Shown piece by piece: positions 17,387 through 28,119 of a stretch of 64,000 bases of DNA. The DNA is from Gordonia neofelifaecis NRRL B-59395 (GTDB taxonomy: Bacteria; Actinomycetota; Actinomycetes; Mycobacteriales; Mycobacteriaceae). The DNA is taken from contig NZ_AEUD01000012.1 in the NCBI RefSeq assembly GCF_000192435.1, positions 1 through 64,000 on the forward strand, given 5' to 3'. Under the pieces are notes generated by a model. The model worked only from the letters and a program-made list of their open reading frames with translations. It had not been told where the DNA came from and did not search any database. Position 1 is the first letter of the stretch; each line of letters begins with the position of its first letter. Both the position numbers and the translations under genes were made by a program.

Positions 17387-17437
17387 TGAACTCGGGTGTC
17401 TATAGCAGCGAACTCCCGCGCCGAGAACTCCTAACCC

Positions 17438-17902
17438 TCACCGACGCACACGCAACTCCACGTCATCCGAGGACAGTTCGTGCCCGGCCGCGCAGGTCAC
17501 CTGCACCTGCACCGGCTCACCGCAGCCGGCGTGCACGAGTTCGACGTCGGGGCGGTCACCCGCGTACCTGCTCCCCCACTCGAACAGTCCCGAGACGACC
17601 GGCATCAGGTCCGTTCCCGCAGGAGTCAACACGTACTCGTCGCGAGTCCGGGCGCCCTCGTCCTGATACGGCCTGCGCGCGAGCAGCCCGGCGTCGACGA
17701 GTGCCGCGAGATTCGACGAGGTGGTCGCCGGCGACATCCCCACCCGCTTCGCGAAGTCGTCGAATCTGGCGGTGCCGTAGTGCGCCTCCCGCAGGACCAG
17801 CATCGCGTTGCGCGAGCCGACGAGCTTCATCGCCTTCTCGATCGGGCAGCGCCCGACAGCACTCCACGTCGAACGATCGGCGAGCCGTTCTTCCATCCTC
17901 AT
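17438..17902 (-). CDS. HxlR family transcriptional regulator
   Basis: A 154-aa winged-helix regulator. The HxlR core (about 20-110) includes CPIEKAMKLVGSRNAMLVLREA and RFDDFAKRVGMSPATTSSNLAALVDAGLL. Downstream of the core are cysteines in VHAGCGEPVQVQVTCAAGHEL, a zinc-ribbon-like or redox-sensitive tail seen in some family members. It is divergent from a DHA2 efflux pump, with two copies of the same palindrome between them. The start is ambiguous among GTG 17920, ATG 17902 and ATG 17896; I chose ATG 17902. Confidence 0.85.
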   Translation of the reverse strand: MRMEERLADRSTWSAVGRCPIEKAMKLVGSRNAMLVLREAHYGTARFDDFAKRVGMSPATTSSNLAALVDAGLLARRPYQDEGARTRDEYVLTPAGTDLMPVVSGLFEWGSRYAGDRPDVELVHAGCGEPVQVQVTCAAGHELSSDDVELRVRR

Positions 17903-17921
17903 CGAATCCACCCCACTCACT

Positions 17922-17943
17922 TGACTTCACATGATTGAAGTCA
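17922..17943. promoter_or_regulatory. HxlR operator 1
   Basis: Perfect palindrome TGACTTCA, six bases, TGAAGTCA. It lies just upstream of the HxlR gene and 39 bases from a second copy. This is the likely autorepression site. Confidence 0.75.
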
Positions 17944-17960
17944 GCATACTCTGATCACGC

Positions 17961-17982
17961 TCACTTCACTTCATTGAAGTCA
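17961..17982. promoter_or_regulatory. HxlR operator 2
   Basis: Arms TCACTTCA and TGAAGTCA around a six-base spacer, one base different from operator 1. It is 24 bases before the efflux pump start, placed to block that promoter. The ribosome site AGGAGGA (17994-18000) follows. Confidence 0.75.
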
Positions 17983-18006
17983 GCTTATCGATGAGGAGGA
18001 CTGACC

Positions 18007-19482
18007 ATGACGAGTCGGACACTGCCCGGCGGCCTCGACATCCGCCCCGCCCGATCAGCCGAGCCGGCCCGGCCGGGCGCCCGCCGCCTCGCGCTCGCCG
18101 TCATCGGCGTCGGCACGATGATGACCTTCATCAACGTCTCATCGACGATCGGCGCCCTCTCCGCGATCGCCGGCGACCTGCACTCCTCACCCACCGCGAC
18201 GGTGTGGATTTCGAGCATGTACAGCCTCGTCGTCGCGACGTTCATCCTCGCCGCAGGCACGGCGGCCGATCTGTTCGGCCGTCGCGCGGTGTTCATGGCC
18301 GGCGCCGCGGCATTCGTCCTCGGCAGCGGCGTCGCCGTGCTGGCGCCGTCGACGGGCGTGCTGATCGCCGCACAGGCGGTGATGGGCCTCGGCGGCGCCT
18401 GCGTCCTGCCCGCAGGTCTCTCGGCGATCAGTGAACTCTTCCCCGATCCAGCCGAGCGGACCGGCGCGGTGTCGATCTGGGCGGCGAGTTCCGGCGTCGG
18501 CGTCGCGGTCGGACCGGTGGCCGCCGGCGTGCTGATCGACGCGTGGTCGTGGCATGCCGTCTTCCTGGTCAATGTGGTCCTCGGTGCCGCGACCCTCATC
18601 GGAGCGCTCGCCGTGATTCCGGAGAGCCGTCAGCGGTCCCGGCGCCTGGACCCGGTCGGCATCGTCCTGGCGACGGTGGCCATCGGCAGCCTGACGTTCG
18701 GCATCATCGAGGGCCGGTCTCGCGGCTACTCGTCGCCGGTGATCCTGGCCGCCGACGTGCTGGCGTGCGCCGCCCTGATCGCGTTCGTCCGCTACGAGCT
18801 CCGCCGGACCGACCCCATGCTCGACGTCCGGCTGTTCCGGTCCGCCTCGTTCAGCAGCGTCATGGGCGTGGCCGCGGTGACCATGTTCGGATTCACCGGC
18901 GGATCGCTGATGGTGGTGCTGTACCTGCAGCGAGTTCAGGGGACCGACGCACTCGGCGCCGGCCTGCGGATCCTGATCATGTTCGTCCCGTTCGTCGTGG
19001 TGAGCCCGCTGGCCGCCCGCCTCGTCCGAAGGCTCGGGTTCAAGGTCCTGATCACTGCGGGCCTGGTCATGATGGCCGTCGGAGTCCTGCTGTTCCTCCT
19101 CGCGGGTCCGCAGTCCGGACTCGGCCCCCTGGTGCCCGGGCTGATCGTGGCGGGCATCGGCAGCGGTCTGCTGATCGCCCCGTCCACCGCCGCCGCCATG
19201 ATCAGCGTGTCGCATCGCCAGGCGGGCATGGCCAGTTCGGCGGTGAACATGTTCCGTCAGCTCGGCAACGTCCTGGGGACCGCGGTGCTCGGCACCGTTC
19301 TCACGAGTCAGTACGCGACGGCCCTCGCGCGACGGCTGGCCGACGCCGAGCCCGCCGAACGGGCCGTTCCCGAGGCGTTCACCGAAGCCTTCCACTCCGG
19401 GACGCTCGTCGCGGGTGCCGTACTGCTCGCCGCGGCCGTCCCCGCGTTCCTGTTCATCCGCAGCCGCCCCGCCGCGGCCTGA
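18007..19482 (+). CDS. DHA2-type MFS drug efflux transporter
   Basis: A 491-aa MFS exporter with 14 predicted helices. Motif A is GTAADLFGRRAVFMAG, motif B region QAVMGLGGACVLPAG, and motif C GVGVAVGPVAAGVLID. ATG 18007 follows AGGAGGA by six bases. It is controlled, by position and by the paired palindromes, by the divergent HxlR protein. A thiolase gene follows 42 bases later with the same orientation and may be co-transcribed. It is only distantly similar to the MFS at 11489, so the two are not a recent duplication. Substrate unknown. Confidence 0.92.
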   Translation: MTSRTLPGGLDIRPARSAEPARPGARRLALAVIGVGTMMTFINVSSTIGALSAIAGDLHSSPTATVWISSMYSLVVATFILAAGTAADLFGRRAVFMAGAAAFVLGSGVAVLAPSTGVLIAAQAVMGLGGACVLPAGLSAISELFPDPAERTGAVSIWAASSGVGVAVGPVAAGVLIDAWSWHAVFLVNVVLGAATLIGALAVIPESRQRSRRLDPVGIVLATVAIGSLTFGIIEGRSRGYSSPVILAADVLACAALIAFVRYELRRTDPMLDVRLFRSASFSSVMGVAAVTMFGFTGGSLMVVLYLQRVQGTDALGAGLRILIMFVPFVVVSPLAARLVRRLGFKVLITAGLVMMAVGVLLFLLAGPQSGLGPLVPGLIVAGIGSGLLIAPSTAAAMISVSHRQAGMASSAVNMFRQLGNVLGTAVLGTVLTSQYATALARRLADAEPAERAVPEAFTEAFHSGTLVAGAVLLAAAVPAFLFIRSRPAAA

Positions 19483-19524
19483 GACCGGCCCCTGAAGATC
19501 ATCCGCCCGAGAAAGAAGCTCCTC

Positions 19525-20691
19525 ATGACCGACGCATACATCATCGACGCCGTCCGCACCCCCGTCGCCAAAGGCAAGTCGTCCGGCGCGTACGCCGACA
19601 TCCATCCCGTCGACCTGCACGCCCATGCGCTCCGCGCGATCGTCGAACGTACCGGCATCGACCCCGGCCAGATCGACGACGTCATCTCGGGCGCGGTCGC
19701 CCAGATCGGTGAGCAGTCGGGCGATACCGCCCGCTGGGCGGCACTCGCTGCGGGGTATCCCGAGTCGGTACCCGGCGTCACCGTCGACCGCCAGTGCGGC
19801 TCGAGCCAGCAGGCCGTTCACTTCGCGGCGCAGGGCGTGAAGGCCGGCGCGTACGAGATCGCGGTCGCCTCCGGTGTCGAGTCGATGAGCCGTATCCCGA
19901 TCGGCAGCCAGTCGGTGGGTCGTGATTGGCGCGGACCGGCCGTCGGCGCGCGTTACGGCGACGCTCTGGTGCCGCAGGGCATCAGCGCCGAACTCATCGC
20001 CGACCGCTGGGGGCTCTCCCGGCGGAGCCTCGACGAGTTCGCCGCCGAATCGCATCGGCGCGCCGCTGCCGCCTGGTCTGCGGGTCGGTTCGACGCGGAG
20101 GTCGCCCCCATCACCGGACTGCGGACCGACGAGACCATTCGCCCAGAGAGCACCCCGGAGAGTCTGGCCGCGCTGCGGCTCGCGTTCCGCACCGACGACT
20201 GGGCCGCCCGATTCCCCGATCTCGACTGGAAGGTCACGGCGGGCAACAGTTCACCGGTCAACGACGGATCCGCCGCAGTCCTCGTCGCGAGCGAAGCCGC
20301 GACGAACCGGTTGGGGCTGACTCCCCGCGCCAGGATGGTCGCGACCGCCGTCGTCGGCGACGACCCCGTGCTGATGCTGACCGGGATCATCCCGGCCACC
20401 CGCAAGGTTCTCGCTCGGGCCGGGCTCCGGATCGAGGACATCGACGCCTTCGAGGTCAACGAGGCCTTCGCGAGCGTGGTCCTGGCCTGGCAGGCCGAGA
20501 CCGGCGCCGATCTGGCGAAGGTCAACGTGAACGGCGGCGCCATCGCCATCGGCCATCCGCTGGGCGGATCCGGCGCGCGCCTGACCACCACTCTGCTGGG
20601 CGTCCTCGAACAGACCGGCGGTCGCTACGGCCTGCAGGTGATGTGCGAGGCAGGTGGTCAGGCGAACGCGATGATCGTCGAGCGACTGTGA
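19525..20691 (+). CDS. Thiolase (acetyl-CoA acyltransferase, FadA-like)
   Basis: A 388-aa condensing/degradative thiolase that cleaves 3-ketoacyl-CoA with CoA. Catalytic residues are visible: nucleophilic Cys in DRQCGSSQQAVHF (about 91), His in NGGAIAIGHPLGGSGAR, and the second Cys in MCEAGGQANAMIV near the C-terminus; NEAFAS is also conserved. The length is normal. It is convergent with ptrB, nine bases apart. Its position behind an HxlR-regulated efflux pump is unusual and may link aromatic or acid catabolism to export, but this is speculative. Confidence 0.93.
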   Translation: MTDAYIIDAVRTPVAKGKSSGAYADIHPVDLHAHALRAIVERTGIDPGQIDDVISGAVAQIGEQSGDTARWAALAAGYPESVPGVTVDRQCGSSQQAVHFAAQGVKAGAYEIAVASGVESMSRIPIGSQSVGRDWRGPAVGARYGDALVPQGISAELIADRWGLSRRSLDEFAAESHRRAAAAWSAGRFDAEVAPITGLRTDETIRPESTPESLAALRLAFRTDDWAARFPDLDWKVTAGNSSPVNDGSAAVLVASEAATNRLGLTPRARMVATAVVGDDPVLMLTGIIPATRKVLARAGLRIEDIDAFEVNEAFASVVLAWQAETGADLAKVNVNGGAIAIGHPLGGSGARLTTTLLGVLEQTGGRYGLQVMCEAGGQANAMIVERL

Positions 20692-20700
20692 CCGACGCGG

Positions 20701-22857
20701 TCAGTTCGTCAGCGCGCCCGACTGCTGCAGGATCCACGCCAGCTCGAACGCGGTCTCCTCCCACTGCTTGTAGCGACCCGAGACTCCGCCGTGGCCTGCC
20801 GACATCTCGGTCTTGAGCAGCACCGGATTGCCGGAGGTGGTGTTCTCCTGCAGTCGCGCAACCCATTTCGCGGCTTCGACGAAGAGCACCCGGGTGTCGT
20901 GGAGCGAGTTCTCGGCGAGGATCGCCGGGTACGCACGCGGTCGCACGTTCTCATAGGGCGAGTACGACTTCATGTACGCGTAGACCTCGGGATCATGCAG
21001 CGGGTCTCCCCACTCGTCCCACTCGATCACCGTCAACGGCAGCGACGGATCGAGGATCGAGGTGAGCGCGTCGACGAACGGCACTGCGGCCAAGATCCCG
21101 TTGAACAGCTCCGGCGCGAGGTTCACCACGGCGCCGACGAGGAGACCACCGGCACTGCCGCCCTCGGCGACGAGATGCTCCGGCGAAGTCCAGCCGGTGT
21201 CGATGAGATGTCGTGCGACGTCGACGAAGTCGGTGAAGGTGTTCTTCTTGGTGAGCGTCCTGCCGTTCTCGTACCACATCCGGCCCATCTCACCGCCGCC
21301 GCGGATGTGGGCGAACGCCATCACGACGCCGCGGTCGAGCATCGACAGTCGCGCCACCGAGAAACCGGGGTCGAGGCAGGTCTCGTAGGAGCCGTAGCCG
21401 TACAGCAGCATCGGCGCGGGCGTCGACCGGTCCAGGTCACGGCGGAACACCAGCGACACCGGAACGCGGGTGCCGTCGGCGGCCACAGCCCATTCGCGGA
21501 CCGCGGTGTACTGCTCCGGGTCATAACCGCCGAGAACCGGCTGACGACGCAGCAGCGTCCGTTCACCGGTCGCGACGTCGAGGTCGATCACCTCGGAAGG
21601 GTCGACGAAACTGCCATAGCCGATCCGCAGTTTGGGCGTGTCCCACTCCGCGTTGGCGCCGAGGCCCGCCGACCGCAGCTCCTGGTCGAAAGTGACTTCG
21701 ACGAAGTCGTCGGAGACCGGAACACCGTCGATCCGTCGCAGATCCGCGATCGCGATCCGGGGCAGCGCGTCCGCCCGGTACGACAGCACGAGGTAGTCGC
21801 GGAAGCAGTCCACGTCCTCCACCCGGCGGCCCGGGCGGTGAGCGATCAGCTCGCGACGGGCGCCGAAGTCATCGACCGGCACGATGTCGACGGCGAAGTC
21901 GACGGCCTTCTCACCGCCGGCCCGTTCACCGCCGGCCTGTTCACCGTTGTGCACCATGACGAACCAGTCGCGGCCATCGATCCGCGCGTGCTCGACCGAG
22001 TACTCGACGCCCTCGGTACGACCGGCGACGCTGACGAACTCGCCGGTGGGGTCGTCGGCGCGGAGCACGAGTGCCTCCGACGTCACCTTCGAGCCGACGC
22101 CGATCACCAGGTACTCGTCGCTCTGAGTCGTTCCCATGCCGACCCAGTAGCGTTCGTCGGGCTCGTGGAAGACCTTGACATCGGGCTCGGCGGAACCGAC
22201 CTCGTGACGCCAGACGGTGTCGGGCCGCCAGGCGTCGTCGACCGTCGAGTAGAAGACGTACCGCGCATCGAGCGACCACACCGCACCGGCGGACACGCCT
22301 TCGATCACGTCCGACAGCAGTTCGCCGGTCACGAGGTTCTTGATGCGGAGGGTGTACCGCTCGTCGCCCTTGACGTCGGTGCTGTAGGCCAGCCAGTCGC
22401 CGTCGTGGCTGACCGACATGGCCCCCAGACCGAAGAAGTCGTGCCCTTCGGCTTCGGCGTTGGCGTCGAAGAACACCTGCTCGCCGGGCAATTCGACGCC
22501 CGGGGTCACCTCGGGCGGGGTCCAGTCGTCGTCGGCGGAGATCGGGCAGCGGCAGCGCACCGCGTACGCGAGCCCCTCGGTGGTGCGCGTGTAGTACCAG
22601 TACCGTCCGCTGCGCGTCGGCACGCTCATGTCGGTCTCCTGGACCCGGGACTTGATCTCGCCGAAGATGTCGCTGCGCAGTTGGGCCAGGTGCGCGGTCT
22701 CCTGCTCGACGAACGCGTTCTGTCCCTCGAGGTACGCGATGACCTCGGGGTCGTCCTTGTCGCGGAGCCATTCGTACTCGTCGACGACGACGTCGCCGTG
22801 GTGGACGCGCTCGGTCGGCACCTTCTTGGCGACGGGCGGGCTCACACGATCAGCCAT
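20701..22857 (-). CDS. ptrB: Oligopeptidase B (S9A prolyl oligopeptidase family)
   Basis: A 718-aa cytoplasmic serine peptidase cleaving short peptides after Arg or Lys. An N-terminal seven-blade propeller (about 75-420) gates an alpha/beta hydrolase domain. The nucleophile is in [15 protein letters not shown] (about 555), the acid in [15 protein letters not shown], and the His in [17 protein letters not shown] near the end. ATG 22857 overlaps the purC stop by eight bases, so it is translated from the purB-purC message. M. tuberculosis also has ptrB genes next to purC, as I recall. Confidence 0.95.
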   Translation of the reverse strand: MADRVSPPVAKKVPTERVHHGDVVVDEYEWLRDKDDPEVIAYLEGQNAFVEQETAHLAQLRSDIFGEIKSRVQETDMSVPTRSGRYWYYTRTTEGLAYAVRCRCPISADDDWTPPEVTPGVELPGEQVFFDANAEAEGHDFFGLGAMSVSHDGDWLAYSTDVKGDERYTLRIKNLVTGELLSDVIEGVSAGAVWSLDARYVFYSTVDDAWRPDTVWRHEVGSAEPDVKVFHEPDERYWVGMGTTQSDEYLVIGVGSKVTSEALVLRADDPTGEFVSVAGRTEGVEYSVEHARIDGRDWFVMVHNGEQAGGERAGGEKAVDFAVDIVPVDDFGARRELIAHRPGRRVEDVDCFRDYLVLSYRADALPRIAIADLRRIDGVPVSDDFVEVTFDQELRSAGLGANAEWDTPKLRIGYGSFVDPSEVIDLDVATGERTLLRRQPVLGGYDPEQYTAVREWAVAADGTRVPVSLVFRRDLDRSTPAPMLLYGYGSYETCLDPGFSVARLSMLDRGVVMAFAHIRGGGEMGRMWYENGRTLTKKNTFTDFVDVARHLIDTGWTSPEHLVAEGGSAGGLLVGAVVNLAPELFNGILAAVPFVDALTSILDPSLPLTVIEWDEWGDPLHDPEVYAYMKSYSPYENVRPRAYPAILAENSLHDTRVLFVEAAKWVARLQENTTSGNPVLLKTEMSAGHGGVSGRYKQWEETAFELAWILQQSGALTN

Positions 22858-23746
22858 GCTGTGCGTCCGGCCAGTCGGCGAAGCTCAGCTGCGAGATGCG
22901 TTCGTACGCCTCGATGTAGCGCGCACGTGTCCGTTCGACGACGTCGGCGGGCAATGCGGGCGGCTGCTCCTCACCCTTGCGGTCCCACCCGGAGTCCGGG
23001 CCGGTCAGCCAGTTCCGAACGATCTGCTTGTCGAAGCTGGGCTGCACCTCGCCCGGCGCATACGTCGCGGCGTCCCAGTAACGCGACGAGTCCGGCGTCA
23101 GCACCTCGTCGGCGAGCACCAGCGAGCCGTCGGGGGCCTGACCGAACTCGAACTTGGTGTCCGCGAGGATGATTCCGCGCTCGGCGGCGAGGTCGGAACC
23201 GCGGCCGTAGATGTCGAGGGTGGCGTCGCGCAGCGCGGCGGCCAGGTCGGCGCCGACTGTCTGCGCCACCTGCTCGAAGCTGACATTCTCGTCGTGATCG
23301 CCAACCGCGGCCTTGGTCGCGGGGGTGAAGATCGGCTCGGGCAGCTTGTCGGCCTCGCCGAGTCCGGCAGGCAGCTCCACACCGCAGACGGCGCCCGTCG
23401 CGTTGTAGTCGACGAGGCCCGAACCGGTCAGATAGCCGCGAGCGACGCACTCCACCTGCACCATCGGCAGCTTCTTGACGACCATCGAGCGGCCGACGAG
23501 ATCCGCCGGGATGCGCTCATCGGTCGGACCGCCGTCGAGGTGGTTCGGCACGCCGAGCACGTCGAACCAGAAGAAGCTGGCCGCCGTGAGGATCCGGCCC
23601 TTGTCCGGGATCGGCGTCTCGAGGATGAAGTCGTACGCCGAGATGCGATCGGAGGTGACCAGCAACAGGGTGGCGTCGTCGATCTCGTAGATGTCGCGGA
23701 CCTTGCCGGAGGCGACATGACGGTAGTCGGCGAGGGTGGGGCGCAT
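22850..23746 (-). CDS. purC: Phosphoribosylaminoimidazole-succinocarboxamide synthase (SAICAR synthetase)
   Basis: A 298-aa ATP-dependent ligase joining CAIR and aspartate in purine biosynthesis. The sequence has the N-terminal glycine-rich nucleotide site [13 protein letters not shown], the signature [28 protein letters not shown], and the C-terminal [14 protein letters not shown] and DKQIVRNWL motifs. ATG 23746 has AGGAG nine bases upstream inside the end of purB, 12 bases away. Order purB-purC-ptrB indicates one operon. Confidence 0.97.
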   Translation of the reverse strand: MRPTLADYRHVASGKVRDIYEIDDATLLLVTSDRISAYDFILETPIPDKGRILTAASFFWFDVLGVPNHLDGGPTDERIPADLVGRSMVVKKLPMVQVECVARGYLTGSGLVDYNATGAVCGVELPAGLGEADKLPEPIFTPATKAAVGDHDENVSFEQVAQTVGADLAAALRDATLDIYGRGSDLAAERGIILADTKFEFGQAPDGSLVLADEVLTPDSSRYWDAATYAPGEVQPSFDKQIVRNWLTGPDSGWDRKGEEQPPALPADVVERTRARYIEAYERISQLSFADWPDAQHG

Positions 23747-23758
23747 GTGTGTCTGCTC

Positions 23759-25604
<1,846 letters not shown>

Positions 25605-25642
25605 GCCTCCCCGACAGCCGACCCCACCGAAAAGGAGACGAG

Positions 25643-26047
25643 ATGAACCTCGCCATCGCGACCACCGTCGACGCGCCCCTCGACGAGACCGTTGCACGCA
25701 CCCGAGAGGCCCTGGCCGCCCAGGGCTTCGGCGTCCTCACCGAGATCGACATGGCCGCCACGCTCAAGACCAAGATCGGCGCCGAGATCGAGGACTACGT
25801 CATCCTCGGCGCCTGCAATCCGCCGCTCGCGCACAGCGCGGTGACCGCCGAACGCCAGATCGGCCTGCTGCTCCCCTGCAACGTCGTCGTCCGGGCGGAC
25901 ACGACGGCGCCGGGCCGTACCATCGTCGAGGCGATGAACCCGCAGCTGATGGTGACCGTCGTCGACAACCCCGACCTGGTCGCGGTCGCCGACGAGGCGA
26001 CCGCCAAGCTCACCGCAGCGGTGACCTCGCTGTCATCCGATTCCTGA
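25643..26047 (+). CDS. DUF302 domain protein
   Basis: A 134-aa cytoplasmic protein of the DUF302 (TT1751-like) family, without signal peptide or membrane segment. The family core is clear: DETVARTREALAAQGFGVLTEID, the LGACNPPLAHSAV segment and IGLLLPCNVVVR, giving two conserved cysteines flanking a helix. Biochemical function is unknown; family members often sit beside CsoR-type regulators and sulfur or metal genes. AAGGAG lies five bases before ATG 25643, 38 bases after the repressor gene. Confidence 0.9.
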   Translation: MNLAIATTVDAPLDETVARTREALAAQGFGVLTEIDMAATLKTKIGAEIEDYVILGACNPPLAHSAVTAERQIGLLLPCNVVVRADTTAPGRTIVEAMNPQLMVTVVDNPDLVAVADEATAKLTAAVTSLSSDS

Positions 26048-26085
26048 ACACCCCTCCCGCTCCCGATCGACAGAAGGACCCCGAC

Positions 26086-26223
26086 ATGTGTTTCCCCGTC
26101 ACCTGCAACCAGTGCGGAAAGATCACCTGGGACGGCTGCGGCGAACACGTCGCCGACGTCATGGCGCCGGTACCCGCCGAGCAGCGTTGCACCTGCCCGG
26201 ACCCCCGCCTGGCCGGCCGCTGA
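26086..26223 (+). CDS. Small Cys-rich protein (45 aa) of the CsoR-DUF302 operon
   Basis: A 45-aa protein with an AAGGA site seven bases before ATG 26086. It has six cysteines: Cys2, then CNQCGKITWDGCGEH with three, then CTCP near the end. The CxxCGKxTWxGCGxH pattern recurs, from memory, in unannotated small proteins of many actinobacteria and looks like a zinc- or metal-binding knuckle. It completes the operon with the repressor and the DUF302 protein, suggesting a role in metal or persulfide handling. Function unknown. Confidence 0.82.
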   Translation: MCFPVTCNQCGKITWDGCGEHVADVMAPVPAEQRCTCPDPRLAGR

Positions 26224-26292
26224 CGACCGCGGGTCGCGACGGTCTCTCGCAGCGCGGCGCCTGCGTCGCACCCGGTAGACTCGCTACCCGAG

Positions 26293-27252
26293 ATGGCTTC
26301 CAGTGATCCCTCCACCGACGACGCCGCGACGGCCGCCGATCATCCGGCGACGTCGCGGCGTCCGGTGTCCCGGCGGGCAATGCTCGCCGGGGTCGTCGGC
26401 CTCGCCGCGCTCGGCGGTGCCGTCTCCTGCAGCAAGCCGGACCCGCTGGTCCCCAAGGACGCCGCGAACATCGGCGGCGACGACCGGCTCCCCGTCCAGA
26501 CCGCGCCCCCGGAGATCCCCACCGATCCACCGGTGATCACCGGCAGCTTCGTCTCGACGAAGATGGCGGGGCGGCCGACCCGCTGGGCGGTCAGTCGTCC
26601 CAACGGAGTCACCGGCGAACTGCCGGTCGTGATCGTCGCCCACGCCCTCAATACCGATGAGAGCAGCATCTTCGGCAAGCAGCTCAACATCCAGGGCGTC
26701 GTGCAGCAGTACGTGAACGCCGGAAACCCGCCGTTCGCCGTCGCCAGCGTCGACGTCGGGCGCAACTACTTCCATGCCCGGACCGACGGCGCCGACGGCG
26801 CCGCCATGATCCTCGACGAGTTCATCCCGATGCTCGACGGCGATCCGCGACTGGACCTCCGAACGGACCGGATCGGCCTCTACGGCTGGTCGATGGGCGG
26901 GTACGGCGCGCTGCGACTGGGCGCGCTCGTCGGTGCTCCGCGCGTCGCCGCGATCGCGGTCAGCTCGCCCGCGATGTGGGCGGACCCGAACAACTTCCCG
27001 CCGCGCGCCTTCGACTCCTACGCCGACTACCAGGCGAACTCGCTGTTCGGTCAGCAGCATGCGTTCAGCAAGATCCCGGTGATGATCTCCATCGGCATGG
27101 CCGACCAGTTCTACACCTACACCAGGCAGTGGGCCGCCGACCTGCATCCGCCCGCCGCATTCTCGACCACCCCCGGCGGTCACACCAACCGCTTCTGGCG
27201 GTCGGTACTGCCCGACCAGGTGGAGTTCCTCGGTCGCAATCTGGCTCGCTGA
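26293..27252 (+). CDS. Tat-exported lipoprotein, esterase/alpha-beta hydrolase
   Basis: A 319-aa exported hydrolase. The N-terminus has a twin-arginine motif SRRAMLAG followed by a hydrophobic stretch and a lipobox ending AVSC (about 51), so it is a Tat lipoprotein on the outer face of the membrane. The catalytic triad is readable: Ser in LYGWSMGGYGAL (about 200), Asp in SIGMADQFY, His in PGGHTNRFW. It resembles esterase D/antigen-85-like hydrolases without mycolyl signatures, so the substrate is unknown. TAGACT (26276-26281) is a likely -10 giving a very short leader. Convergent with the lipoprotein gene downstream, 16 bases apart. Confidence 0.85.
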   Translation: MASSDPSTDDAATAADHPATSRRPVSRRAMLAGVVGLAALGGAVSCSKPDPLVPKDAANIGGDDRLPVQTAPPEIPTDPPVITGSFVSTKMAGRPTRWAVSRPNGVTGELPVVIVAHALNTDESSIFGKQLNIQGVVQQYVNAGNPPFAVASVDVGRNYFHARTDGADGAAMILDEFIPMLDGDPRLDLRTDRIGLYGWSMGGYGALRLGALVGAPRVAAIAVSSPAMWADPNNFPPRAFDSYADYQANSLFGQQHAFSKIPVMISIGMADQFYTYTRQWAADLHPPAAFSTTPGGHTNRFWRSVLPDQVEFLGRNLAR

Positions 27253-27268
27253 GCCCGGTTGTTTCCGA

Positions 27269-27958
27269 CTATGTCGCGGGCGGGAACTGACCGCTGCGCA
27301 CCACCGCACCGCCGGACAGGGTCGCCGTGACATCGGTCGGACCGCCCTGCGGACAGCAGAACGGGTCGTCGGGCCGCAGCCATCGATAGCGGACGGTCAC
27401 CGAATCCAGCGTGTCCCCGGCGATCGACGTGTACGAGTACTCGTGCGGCTCAACGGTTCCCAAGAACTCGCCGGCGGCGAACAGCAACACCCGCGAGGTG
27501 TACGTCGCGTCGTTGAACCCGGAGCCGTTGACTTGCATCCAGTCCAACCCGCAGCCGTCGGAGAGTGGATGATTGCTCGCCCTGTACGGCTGCCACGAGC
27601 CGCCGTTCGAATCGGCGCCCAGTGTCGCGATCGCATCGGCCGCCAACTTCGAGTTCAGATCGAAGCACAGTCCGTGCCCGCTGCCCGGCCGAGGCGCCTC
27701 CGTGTTCGACGCCGGCGCCGTTCGGGGAGCACCGGCATCGGGTCCACCTGGTTCGACCGCCGTGACCTCCGCCGGCGCGGTCTCCGCCGGTGGTGCGGTA
27801 TCGTCCGGCCGCGGCGGCACTGTCGCGGACGGCCGCCCTCGGGTCGCAGTCGTGGACTGCTCCGCGACGGGGTCGCCTTCTGAAGTCGAACACGCGCCGA
27901 GCAAGAGCCCGACGACCGCCATCGCAGCGAGCACCCGTGCCGAATCTCCGATCCTCAT
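27269..27958 (-). CDS. LppP/LprE family lipoprotein
   Basis: A 229-aa lipoprotein. The signal peptide RVLAAMAVVGLLLGAC ends in a lipobox with Cys at about 21, followed by a Pro/Thr/Ala-rich linker (about 25-95). The C-terminal 130 residues match the LppP/LprE domain of mycobacteria (GLCFDLNSKLAADAIATLG, GGSWQPYRASNH, CGLDWMQVNGSG, with an FCCPQGGP ending that supplies extra cysteines). ATG 27958 is preceded by GAGGGAGG. The role is unknown beyond surface localisation. Confidence 0.88.
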   Translation of the reverse strand: MRIGDSARVLAAMAVVGLLLGACSTSEGDPVAEQSTTATRGRPSATVPPRPDDTAPPAETAPAEVTAVEPGGPDAGAPRTAPASNTEAPRPGSGHGLCFDLNSKLAADAIATLGADSNGGSWQPYRASNHPLSDGCGLDWMQVNGSGFNDATYTSRVLLFAAGEFLGTVEPHEYSYTSIAGDTLDSVTVRYRWLRPDDPFCCPQGGPTDVTATLSGGAVVRSGQFPPAT

Positions 27959-28049
27959 CTTCGCCTCCCTCGAATCCTCCCGACCTCGTCGGTTAGATCG
28001 GTGAGACGCCGGAGCGCGTGACCTCGGGTCGGTCAGCTGAATGACCGCG

Positions 28050-28098
28050 ACAGCAGTGTTCCGCGTGACCACCAGGTGGTCACGCGGAACACTGCTGT
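28050..28098 (-). terminator. Terminator hairpin after purD
   Basis: A perfect 24-base inverted repeat (28050-28073 with 28075-28098) around a single central base begins 22 bases past the purD stop on the minus strand. It contains GTGTTCCGCGTGACCACC. It also insulates the lipoprotein gene that follows. Confidence 0.85.
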
Positions 28099-28119
28099 TC
28101 TCTGGGCGGGCGCCGCCGG

